From assembly GCA_003148945.1 (NCBI GenBank), contig QGGY01000024.1:1-33189 (forward strand): a stretch of 33,189 nt of DNA. The letters are read 5' to 3'. Under the pieces are notes generated by a model. The model saw only the letters and a program-made list of their open reading frames with translations. It was not told where the DNA came from and made no database searches. A program made the position numbers and the translations under genes. The stretch comes from Murimonas intestini (lineage in GTDB: Bacteria; Bacillota; Clostridia; Lachnospirales; Lachnospiraceae). The stretch's first letter is position 1. Each line of letters starts with the position of its first letter. Below are positions 1-6,779 of this stretch, one piece after another.

Positions 1-321
1 GCTGTTATAAACAGGCTTGGGTTGGGGCGGAAAACTACTATGTATACATAAGAGTTTGGTTAAGATCTTATACATGGAGTTTCTGTTTTCGAAATCTAAT
101 ATTTTCTAAATACAGTGCGCTAGTTTACGTAAGAGCCTGTTTGACACTTACAAGCTATCAATTTAATACCCACTCTATGTTGAAGGAAAAATAGAATAGT
201 CTATATATTTTGAACATACCAAATAATTGATTCCAATATATTTCGGGAATCCAATAAAGTAGTGGCCTCACCCATATCCCAGCCTCATTACGGGAGCCAG
301 CTTTGCATCGATAACCTTGGC
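1..321. other. AT-rich stretch without a recognisable gene
   Basis: No reading frame here looks like a protein gene on either strand, and no RNA family is recognisable. A short inverted repeat (AAACAGGCT at 9-17, AGCCTGTTT at 134-142) is present but unexplained. The base composition contrasts sharply with the GC-rich structured element that follows. It may be intergenic remnant DNA or the end of an element lying outside the window. Confidence 0.5.
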
Positions 322-587
322 ATCAGTGGGAGGGGCAGGGGGTGGGAGAGTTCGTGGTGAAGGACTTGAGCGAGGAGATGAAACTCTTAGGCCCCGAAGA
401 ATGCGGTCAGCAAAAGTGAGCGCTTGCGCTCAAGGCCGGAGCTGTCTGAGGGGCGTTTGCATCAGCAAACGCACCGAGTTTCCGGCCGCCTTTTGCGTTT
501 CAAGCAGTCTCCGGGGCCTTAGAGTTTCACGACGCAGCGGTTGGACTGAACCACGAACTCTCCCACCCGCCTGCTCCTCCCACTGAT
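322..587. repeat. GC-rich multi-stem palindromic element (structured RNA or DNA)
   Basis: The two ends are nearly perfect reverse complements. 322-358 pairs with 550-587, with one bulge and one pair that becomes G-U in RNA. Inside this, 380-395 pairs with 513-528 (one mismatch), 410-416 with 490-496, and 434-440 with 481-487. Two terminal hairpins cap the structure: GAGCGC-TT-GCGCTC at 418-431, and GCGTTTGC-ATCA-GCAAACGC at 453-472. The nested, branched pattern is too regular to be chance and is unlike a simple terminator. An open frame crosses it, but its Arg/Ser/Cys-rich translation looks like a by-product of the palindrome. I do not recognise the family. It could be a non-coding RNA, a dispersed palindromic repeat or a hairpin substrate of a mobile element. 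Strand is not assigned because both strands fold equally. Confidence 0.75.
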
Positions 588-646
588 TCACTACCTACAA
601 TGCAAAGCGTCCCCACGCCTCTAATCAGCTAAACAGCAATATAATA

Positions 647-682
647 AATAGCCGCCCACAAAACATAATGTGTCCGGCTATT
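647..682. terminator. Weak hairpin downstream of the DUF975 gene
   Basis: AATAGCCG at 647-654 is the reverse complement of CGGCTATT at 675-682, with further ACACA/TGTG pairing inside. It lies just past the stop codon of the minus-strand membrane-protein gene. No clean T-run follows on the minus strand, so terminator function is uncertain. Confidence 0.35.
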
Positions 683-705
683 GTTATCTTTGTATTTTCA
701 CATTT

Positions 706-1419
706 TTAAATTTCTCCCGTAAGATCCTGATAAAAGGATGTGACCGTCATCTCTATATACGGGACAAGCCACAGCAGACCTATATAACAGCTGAGGACGG
801 AAAGGAATATCCACCCAAAGAAGCTGATGATCAGATAGAAATATCTTCCTTTATTCCCAAGCATCATATCTTTGCTGGTATTTAAAATCTCCATAACAGT
901 CAGCTCAGGGCGGTCCACCAGCAGATAGTATACCTGTGAGTATCTGAGTGACAGGATGACTCCCAGAACACCGCCTGCAATTCCCAGGAGAAGCCCTATG
1001 ATGCCAAGCGCCAGGATATCTGTGCCGATGTAGAGGAGGATCAGGATCAGGTAAGGCGCCATGCAGCCAACTATCATGAGGTAAATGAGGGCGGCGGCGC
1101 CCAGTATCCTGTCCGGCCTGTGTGTAAATCCGTAAAATATGTCCGTGATGCCATAGGGCAGGTTTCTGGACATGTTCAGGAAGAGCCTTGCCACACCGGC
1201 AGCAAATATAGAGGACAGCAGTGTCAGGATAATACTGCAGATGAAAAAGGTTATCTTGTTTATAGTGGAAGGGACGATGAGTATCATGGAGATGAGCATG
1301 CTGCATCCGAATGACATCAGGAAAATCAGCAGGAGTGCGCCCATAGCAACTGAATATCTGCCCATCATCTTTCCTTTGGCAATACTTTTTAATTCTGAAG
1401 ATGTCTTTTTTGAATCCAT
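706..1419 (-). CDS. DUF975 family integral membrane protein
   Basis: A 237-residue protein that is almost entirely hydrophobic helices. Around six membrane segments follow a short basic cytoplasmic N-terminus (MDSKKTSSELKSIAKGKM). The C-terminal part has the pattern typical of DUF975 proteins: a conserved region ending in SFFGWIFLSVLS, then a Pro-Tyr pair and a final FYQDL segment. No biochemical function is established for the family. The start is preceded by a GGAG site and by a promoter on the same strand near 1454-1483. The gene stands alone, reading toward the structured element at 322-587, with a weak hairpin after its stop. Confidence 0.8.
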   Translation of the reverse strand: MDSKKTSSELKSIAKGKMMGRYSVAMGALLLIFLMSFGCSMLISMILIVPSTINKITFFICSIILTLLSSIFAAGVARLFLNMSRNLPYGITDIFYGFTHRPDRILGAAALIYLMIVGCMAPYLILILLYIGTDILALGIIGLLLGIAGGVLGVILSLRYSQVYYLLVDRPELTVMEILNTSKDMMLGNKGRYFYLIISFFGWIFLSVLSCYIGLLWLVPYIEMTVTSFYQDLTGEI

Positions 1420-1453
1420 AAATTATGCTCCAATCTGTCATTTCATAGGAATC

Positions 1454-1483
1454 AGTATAGCATACCTCCCATGTAAAAATCAA
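1454..1483 (-). promoter_or_regulatory. Promoter for the DUF975 gene
   Basis: Read on the minus strand, TTGATT (1478-1483) and TATACT (1454-1459) are separated by 18 bp and lie about 35 bp upstream of the start codon. Confidence 0.5.
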
Positions 1484-1515
1484 TGTGAAAAGTCTTGCAG
1501 CATGGAGATTACGGA

Positions 1516-1572
1516 GCGTGTCAGTTACTGTTCACACATCGCCATCCCGGAGTGAACAGTAATGCGTGTCAG
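1516..1572. repeat. Inverted repeat flanked by 9-bp direct repeats
   Basis: TTACTGTTCAC (1525-1535) and GTGAACAGTAA (1552-1562) form a perfect 11-bp stem. They are bordered by the direct repeat GCGTGTCAG at 1516-1524 and 1564-1572. The right copy overlaps the stop codon of the AraC gene. It could act as a terminator for that gene, although there is no T-run. It could also be a small repeat insertion with target-site duplication. Confidence 0.5.
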
Positions 1573-2453
1573 GTTGACAGCAGAGTTCCGTTCAGATACA
1601 TATCACGCAGCTCCTTGGGGGAAACGCCGTATTCTTTTTTAAAGGCCCTGAAGAAACTGGAGTAGTCATGAAAGCCGTACTGTTCAAATATTCTGCTGAC
1701 CGGTTCACCGCAGAGGATGGCGTCACGGCAGGCGGAAAGGCGTTTTTTCAGGATATACTGGTGCAGGGAAATTCCCATATTATCTTTAAATGCATGGGAG
1801 ATGTGGAATTTACTCACATAAAACTCCTGGGCAAGCTTATCCAGTGAGAGCTCCTCATCCAGATGTGCAGAGATATAGTCACATATGCCCAGGTAAAGAG
1901 GAAGGGAGGAATCTCCTCTGTTCTGGTGGTTCTGCTCATAGACAAGGCGGTTCAGATATAAGATCAGGCTGTTAACATCTAAAGATACTTTTGCCTCTTT
2001 TCCAAACCGGGTACTTTTTGTTTCTTCTATCAGCTGGAATATTATGGACTGGATGGCATTAAAGGCAATGGCGTCTGTGGAAAATACGTGGCGCTTTGCC
2101 GTGGTCACCAGCTGCATGAGATAGATATAGTCTGTGGAAGCCTGTGTCAGCCGCTCACAATACCCTTTGCTGAGCCAGAGAACGAATCTGCGGTACGGCA
2201 GGTCCGGGGACAAAAAAGAGGGGTAGTGGGATGCACCGGGGGGGATCAGAAGAAAATCTCCCGGTCTTACCCTGTGGGGTATCCCATCTATATACAGATT
2301 GATCTCACCCTCCAGAAAAAAATAAAATTCATAATAAGTGTGGGAATGAGGCGCAACATTTGGAAGAACCGTGTCATTGTAATAATAAATTTCAAAATCT
2401 TTGGACAACATATACTGACGGGTAGAAAAGGCCGTCTGAAGGTTTTTTTTCAT
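1569..2453 (-). CDS. AraC-family transcriptional regulator
   Basis: A 294-residue regulator with the usual two-part layout. The N-terminal cupin-like sensor domain (HSHTYYEFYFFLEGEINLYI, then a PGDFLLIPPG turn) would bind a sugar ligand. The C-terminal AraC helix-turn-helix pair starts at LDEELSLDKLAQEFYVSKF and ends in the characteristic YGFHDYSSFFRAFKKEYGVSP. The start at 2453 is chosen because a perfect AGGAGG lies just upstream. The longer open frame to 2714 would overlap uxuA and lacks a ribosome site. It is divergent from uxuA-uxuB with a 172-bp shared control region, so it probably regulates those genes in response to a hexuronate or its breakdown product (inference from position). Confidence 0.9.
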   Translation of the reverse strand: MKKNLQTAFSTRQYMLSKDFEIYYYNDTVLPNVAPHSHTYYEFYFFLEGEINLYIDGIPHRVRPGDFLLIPPGASHYPSFLSPDLPYRRFVLWLSKGYCERLTQASTDYIYLMQLVTTAKRHVFSTDAIAFNAIQSIIFQLIEETKSTRFGKEAKVSLDVNSLILYLNRLVYEQNHQNRGDSSLPLYLGICDYISAHLDEELSLDKLAQEFYVSKFHISHAFKDNMGISLHQYILKKRLSACRDAILCGEPVSRIFEQYGFHDYSSFFRAFKKEYGVSPKELRDMYLNGTLLST

Positions 2454-2486
2454 AAGATCCTCCTGTCTTTTTCGTGCTTTAACTCC

Positions 2487-2515
2487 AGTATAGTACAAAA
2501 CAACAAGATTTGCAA
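2487..2515 (-). promoter_or_regulatory. Promoter of the AraC-family regulator gene
   Basis: On the minus strand TTGCAA (2510-2515) and TATACT (2487-2492) are spaced by exactly 17 bp, upstream of the AGGAGG site of the regulator. Confidence 0.6.
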
Positions 2516-2530
2516 TATAGACAACAATTT

Positions 2531-2595
2531 CGCCAATTGGATTTTTCCGCCAATGAAATATAATGATATTAAGAATTAAATCTGCCAGTTGGCAG
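2531..2595 (+). promoter_or_regulatory. uxuA promoter with repeated CGCCAAT sites
   Basis: TTGGAT (2537-2542) and a perfect TATAAT (2559-2564) are spaced by 16 bp. CGCCAAT occurs twice, at 2531-2537 and 2548-2554, 17 bp apart in direct orientation, with the first copy abutting the -35. This is the arrangement expected for an AraC-type dimer. CTGCCAGTTGGCAG at 2582-2595 is a further inverted repeat in the leader. Operator function is inferred from layout only. Confidence 0.5.
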
Positions 2596-2625
2596 GTGTA
2601 AAATAAAAAAAGGAAGGTATTAATT

Positions 2626-3693
2626 ATGGAAATGACATTAAGGTGGTACGGGAGCAAATTTGATTCAGTGACGCTTGAGCAGATCAGGCAGATTCCGGGG
2701 GTAAAAGGTGTCATTACTACTCTCTATGATACAGCGCCGGGCGAGGTATGGAGCCGGGAAGCTATCAGGGCTATGAAAGATGAGGTAGAGGCAGCAGGAC
2801 TCTGCGTGGCAGGAATCGAGAGCGTGAATGTACATGACGCTATTAAGATCGGTTCTCCTGACAGAGACAAGTATATCGAAAACTATATCCAGACTCTGGA
2901 GAATCTTGGGTTAGAAGATATCCATCTTGTATGCTATAACTTTATGCCTGTATTTGACTGGACAAGAACAGAACTGGCAAGAAAGCGTCCGGACGGGTCA
3001 ACTGTACTGGCATACAACCAGGAGACAGTCAATAACCTGAACCCTGAGAAGATGTTTGAGTCTGTTGATTCTAATTCAAATGGATTTATCATGCCGGGCT
3101 GGGAGCCGGAACGTCTTGCAAAGGTTAAAGAATTATTTGAACTTTACAAAGATGTAGATGACGAAAAATTATTCCAGAACCTGAAGTATTTCCTTGAGAA
3201 GATCATGCCTGTATGTGACAAGTATGATATCAATATGGCTATCCATCCGGACGATCCTGCCTGGAGCGTATTCGGACTGCCGCGTATCATCATCAACAAA
3301 GAGAATATCCTGCGCATGACTAAGATGGTGGACAATCCCCACAACGGAGTTACCTTCTGCTCAGGTTCCTACGGAACAAACCTGGAAAATGACCTTCCTG
3401 ATATGATCCGTTCATTAAAAGGAAGAATCCACTTTGCACATGTAAGGAATTTGAAATTTAATTCCCCGACAGATTTTGAAGAGGCAGCACATCTGTCTGC
3501 TGACGGAAATTTTGATATGTATGCGATCATGAAAGCATTATATGATATAGGATTCGAAGGACCTATCCGCCCTGACCATGGAAGGATGATCTGGGGAGAG
3601 GTGGCAATGCCTGGATACGGCCTGTATGACAGAGCTTTAGGAGCCACTTATCTGAACGGACTTTGGGAAGCTATTGAAAAGAGCAGCAAATAA
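2626..3693 (+). CDS. uxuA: Mannonate dehydratase
   Basis: A 355-residue protein of the UxuA family. It dehydrates D-mannonate to 2-dehydro-3-deoxy-D-gluconate in cytoplasmic glucuronate catabolism, using a divalent metal. The sequence begins in the family manner (MTLRWYGSKFDSVTLEQIRQIPGVKGV) and carries the metal-site regions IHPDDPAW and FCSGSYGTN and the C-terminal RPDHGRMIWGE. The length fits the shorter bacterial members. A strong AAGGAAGG site precedes the ATG. It is the first gene of a two-gene unit with the reductase downstream (13-bp gap between stop and next start) and is divergent from an AraC regulator. The downstream KDG kinase and aldolase are not in this window. Confidence 0.95.
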   Translation: MEMTLRWYGSKFDSVTLEQIRQIPGVKGVITTLYDTAPGEVWSREAIRAMKDEVEAAGLCVAGIESVNVHDAIKIGSPDRDKYIENYIQTLENLGLEDIHLVCYNFMPVFDWTRTELARKRPDGSTVLAYNQETVNNLNPEKMFESVDSNSNGFIMPGWEPERLAKVKELFELYKDVDDEKLFQNLKYFLEKIMPVCDKYDINMAIHPDDPAWSVFGLPRIIINKENILRMTKMVDNPHNGVTFCSGSYGTNLENDLPDMIRSLKGRIHFAHVRNLKFNSPTDFEEAAHLSADGNFDMYAIMKALYDIGFEGPIRPDHGRMIWGEVAMPGYGLYDRALGATYLNGLWEAIEKSSK

Positions 3694-3706
3694 GGGGGAA
3701 ATAAAA

Positions 3707-5317
3707 ATGAGGTTAAATGAAGAAGGTTTAAAGAACAGGCAAGAGTGGGAAGCAGCCGGATACGCTCTTCCCCAGTATGACAGGCAGGCAGTGAAGAAAA
3801 AAACAGAAGAGGCACCGTTCTGGATCCATTTCGGAGCTGGCAATATCTTCAGGGCATTTCAGGCAAATGTAGTACAGAATCTGCTGAATGACGGAGTGCT
3901 GGACAGAGGCCTGATTGCTGCAGAGGGCTTTGACGGAGAGATCGTGGAGAAACTTTACAGACCTCATGACAGCTACAGCGTTCTGGTGACATTAAAGGCA
4001 GACGGAACTGTCGAGAAAACAGTTGTGGGAAGCGTAGTGGAAGCGCTTGTCGCTGACCCGGCAAAGGAAGAGGATTTTAGCAGGCTCAGGGAGATCTTCA
4101 GACAGCCTTCCCTTCAGATGGCTACTTTTACTATCACTGAAAAAGGATACAGCCTGAAAAATGCAGCCGGAGAATATCTGGATGCAGTTGCCGCAGATAT
4201 GGAAGCAGGGCCTGAAAAACCAGTCAGCTATATTGGAAAAGTTTCTTCTCTGCTCTATGAGCGTTTCCTGGCAGGAGAACTCCCCATAGCAATGGTAAGC
4301 ATGGATAACTGCTCACACAATGGCGATAAGCTCTGTGCAGCGATTTCAGCATATGCAGAGACATGGGATAAAAAAGGTCTTGTAAAAGAAGGCTTTGCTG
4401 CATATGTGAGCGGCAAAAAAGTCAGCTTCCCGTGGACAATGATAGACAAGATCACACCGAGGCCTGATGAGACTGTCAAGGGAATCCTTCTGAATGATGG
4501 TATAGAAGACCTGGATCAGATCGTTACAAGTAAAAAGACATACGCTGCACCTTTCGTAAATGCGGAAGAATGTGAATATCTTGTTATAGAAGATGATTTC
4601 CCAAATGGAAGGGAAGCGCTGGAAAAAGGCGGACTGATCTTTACGGACAGAGAGACTGTTGATAAAGTGGAAAAGATGAAGGTCTGCACCTGCTTAAATC
4701 CTCTTCATACAACACTGGCAGTATTTGGATGTCTGCTGGGCTATGATCTGATCTCAAAAGAGATGAAGGATCCGGTGCTGAAAAAGCTGGTTGAGATCAT
4801 CGGACATGAAGAAGGAATGCCTGTAGTGGTAGACCCGGGCATTATCAGACCGGAAAAATTCCTGGATGAGGTCTTAAATGTACGTATCCCGAATCCGTTC
4901 ATGCCGGATACACCTCAGAGGATCGCTACAGATACATCACAGAAGCTGGCAATCCGCTTTGGGGAGACGATCAAGGCATATATGGCCTCAGATAAACTGG
5001 ATGTAAAGAATCTGAAGAGAATACCTCTTGTATTTGCAGGATGGCTGCGTTACCTCATGGGTATCAACGATAAAGGTGAAAAATTCGAACTCAGCCCGGA
5101 TCCTATGCTGCCTACACTCTGTGCAGTCATGGAACAGGTTAAGCTGGGAGAGAGCTTTGACGCTGAGAAAATCTTAAAACCTGTACTTTCTGATGAAAAG
5201 ATATTTGGCGTAGATCTGTATAAGGCAGGACTCGCTGATGACGTAATCAAATATTTTACAGAAATGAATGCAGGACCGGGAGCTGTGGAAGCAGTTCTTA
5301 AGAAGTATACAGCATAA
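3707..5317 (+). CDS. uxuB: Mannitol dehydrogenase family oxidoreductase, probable fructuronate reductase
   Basis: A 536-residue long-chain polyol dehydrogenase. The NAD-binding motif GAGNIFR (GxGxxxR) is at residues 43-49. The catalytic region with an NxxH motif (N331, H334), preceded by lysines, lies in KMKVCTCLNPLHTTLA. Next to uxuA the likely reaction is D-fructuronate to D-mannonate with NADH (EC 1.1.1.57). Other members reduce mannitol, altronate or arabinitol substrates, so the exact sugar rests on context. The start at 3707 is chosen because AAGGGGGAA lies at the right distance. An in-frame TTG at 3674 would overlap uxuA and has no such site. It is about 50 residues longer than enteric UxuB. 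Confidence 0.85.
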   Translation: MRLNEEGLKNRQEWEAAGYALPQYDRQAVKKKTEEAPFWIHFGAGNIFRAFQANVVQNLLNDGVLDRGLIAAEGFDGEIVEKLYRPHDSYSVLVTLKADGTVEKTVVGSVVEALVADPAKEEDFSRLREIFRQPSLQMATFTITEKGYSLKNAAGEYLDAVAADMEAGPEKPVSYIGKVSSLLYERFLAGELPIAMVSMDNCSHNGDKLCAAISAYAETWDKKGLVKEGFAAYVSGKKVSFPWTMIDKITPRPDETVKGILLNDGIEDLDQIVTSKKTYAAPFVNAEECEYLVIEDDFPNGREALEKGGLIFTDRETVDKVEKMKVCTCLNPLHTTLAVFGCLLGYDLISKEMKDPVLKKLVEIIGHEEGMPVVVDPGIIRPEKFLDEVLNVRIPNPFMPDTPQRIATDTSQKLAIRFGETIKAYMASDKLDVKNLKRIPLVFAGWLRYLMGINDKGEKFELSPDPMLPTLCAVMEQVKLGESFDAEKILKPVLSDEKIFGVDLYKAGLADDVIKYFTEMNAGPGAVEAVLKKYTA

Positions 5318-5318
5318 A

Positions 5319-5347
5319 TTGACAATCCGCGCCCGTTCTGATACAGT
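5319..5347 (+). promoter_or_regulatory. Promoter of the DUF2752 gene
   Basis: A perfect TTGACA (5319-5324) is followed after 17 bp by TACAGT (5342-5347). It starts right after the uxuB stop and gives a short leader before the ATG at 5379. Confidence 0.6.
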
Positions 5348-5378
5348 ATGCTGTATGAGAAGAAGGGACGGACAGTAA

Positions 5379-5852
5379 ATGGAAGCAGAAGAAGAGAAAA
5401 AGAGAGCATATGATATAGAGGAGGAAGACAGAAGGCGGCGGGAGAAGAGGACCTTATATTATATAGGTCTGGGCCTTCTGGCGGCGGCAGGGGTCATCCT
5501 ACTTATATCACGGATATCAGGCTTCTCTTTAAACTATCTCCTGCTTCCATGTCTTTTTCATTCGCTTACGGGGTATTATTGTCCAGGATGCGGAGGGACG
5601 AGAGCTGTCACGAGCCTGCTGCATGGACATATACTGGAATCCCTTTATTATCATCCCTTTGTTGTATATGCAGCTGCAGTCTGCGCTGTTTTTATGGTGA
5701 CGAACACCATAGAGCTTGTGAGCGGAGGACGCTGTAAAATCGGGATGGAGTTCAGGAAAAGATATGTCTATATCGGTGTTGTAATCGTGGCTGTCAATTT
5801 TATAGTAAAAAATGCTGTCCTCCTTTTCGGCGGCTGTGCAATGATTGGATAA
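5379..5852 (+). CDS. DUF2752 family membrane protein
   Basis: A 157-residue protein with a highly charged N-terminus (about residues 1-25, mostly Glu, Arg and Lys) and three predicted membrane helices. The family signature CPGCGGTRA is at residues 68-76, followed by the usual LLHG and YHPF segments. DUF2752 has no established biochemical function. It has its own promoter immediately after uxuB and an AAGGGA ribosome site, so it is probably independent of the uronate genes. Transcription ends in the perfect hairpin at 5881-5941, shared with the convergent gene. Confidence 0.85.
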   Translation: MEAEEEKKRAYDIEEEDRRRREKRTLYYIGLGLLAAAGVILLISRISGFSLNYLLLPCLFHSLTGYYCPGCGGTRAVTSLLHGHILESLYYHPFVVYAAAVCAVFMVTNTIELVSGGRCKIGMEFRKRYVYIGVVIVAVNFIVKNAVLLFGGCAMIG

Positions 5853-5880
5853 AATGATAAGCTGAAAATGAACTGCAGTA

Positions 5881-5941
5881 AATATAAAGAGAAGATGTGC
5901 CCGGAGCTTAAAATGCTGCCTGCACATCTTCTCTTTATATT
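5881..5941. terminator. Bidirectional terminator between convergent genes
   Basis: A perfect 20-bp stem (5881-5900 with 5922-5941) with a 21-base loop. Both ends are AT-rich, giving U-rich tails on either strand. The stem overlaps the stop codon of the minus-strand gene ending at 5935. Confidence 0.8.
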
Positions 5942-6630
5942 ATGTTATCTTGTTCCTGCTGCCGGATCTTGCGGCTGCGGCTGTTGTCTTTCCCATTCAG
6001 GTAATCTTCCAGCCAGTCCTTCATATCATTATAATTGCTGATCTCGCCGTCCTGTCCTGACTGTCCCTCATAGAACTGCTCATATTGTCTGAGCATATCA
6101 ATGAATCCATCCACCCCGTACCTTGAGAAAGTGGAAGCTACGGAAGCCACTGTCAGAAACAGAGAGAGGGCGGCTCCTGCCACAGCCAGCCAAAGTCCCG
6201 ACTTGGCACGTGGAGGCAGCGTGCGGTCACTGCCCTGTGAAAGTACTGCCAAAATAACACCGATCACTCCAAGAGGGATAGCTAAGTAAAAGCAGCAGGA
6301 AGTGACAAGGGAGATGATACCCAGTATCATAGCTGCAGTAGCCATTCCATTGGGCGGTGCCTGCTGGTAATTATTCCCGTAGATCCCCCCGCCGAAGCCA
6401 TTGTACTGTCCGCTGCCATTTTGATAGCCATTGCCGTTCGGCTCATGATAATCACCCCGGTGATATAATCGGCCGTTCTCGTACCAGCTCTCAGGGCTGT
6501 TGTCTGTATTGGCGCTGTTTTCTGCATTTTTATCCATATCGCCGGAAGCTTCAGTATTTCCGGATTCCGGGTCTGATGCACTACCATCCCGGATATCTGA
6601 AGGGATATGATCCCTGTCTTTTAAGTCCAT
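5935..6630 (-). CDS. DUF4190-like two-helix membrane protein
   Basis: A 231-residue protein in three parts. The first is an acidic, low-complexity N-terminus. The second is a Gly/Asn/Tyr-rich stretch (YHRGDYHEPNGNGYQNGSG...). The third is a two-helix membrane domain starting at MATAAMILGIISLVTSCCFY and ending with GLWLAVAGAALSLFLTVASV, as in DUF4190 proteins. A polar tail of about 60 residues follows. The start at 6630 is selected for its GAGGAGAT site; the frame extends further upstream without one. The low-complexity cytoplasmic segment resembles those of small Gram-positive membrane proteins of unknown role. It is monocistronic, divergent from tex, and no function can be assigned. Confidence 0.75.
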   Translation of the reverse strand: MDLKDRDHIPSDIRDGSASDPESGNTEASGDMDKNAENSANTDNSPESWYENGRLYHRGDYHEPNGNGYQNGSGQYNGFGGGIYGNNYQQAPPNGMATAAMILGIISLVTSCCFYLAIPLGVIGVILAVLSQGSDRTLPPRAKSGLWLAVAGAALSLFLTVASVASTFSRYGVDGFIDMLRQYEQFYEGQSGQDGEISNYNDMKDWLEDYLNGKDNSRSRKIRQQEQDNII

Positions 6631-6710
6631 AATGTATCTCCTCTCGTTACTGGCCACGGAGAGAACAGTAATCTCCTCCCGGGCTTTTCTCAATTAGTGC
6701 TATGATACCA

Positions 6711-6740
6711 TAGACAAAAATGAAACACAAGTGGTATAAT
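6711..6740 (+). promoter_or_regulatory. Probable tex promoter
   Basis: TAGACA (6711-6716) and a perfect TATAAT (6735-6740) are spaced by 18 bp, about 40 bp upstream of the chosen tex start. Confidence 0.5.
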
Positions 6741-6779
6741 CAGAACCGAATTGAGAATATAAAGGAGAAATTTAAGTAC

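Noticed and set aside
317-586. An 89-residue open frame across the structured element
   Set aside because: It coincides almost exactly with the palindrome, is dominated by Arg, Ser, Gly and Cys, and has no ribosome site. The base pairing explains the sequence better than coding does.
905-1483. A 192-residue minus-strand frame over the DUF975 gene
   Set aside because: It is a shadow in another frame; its His/Pro-rich translation has no family features and the DUF975 frame is convincing.
2454-2714. N-terminal extension of the AraC regulator by 87 residues
   Set aside because: It would overlap uxuA and the divergent promoters, and has no ribosome site. The internal ATG at 2453 follows a perfect AGGAGG.
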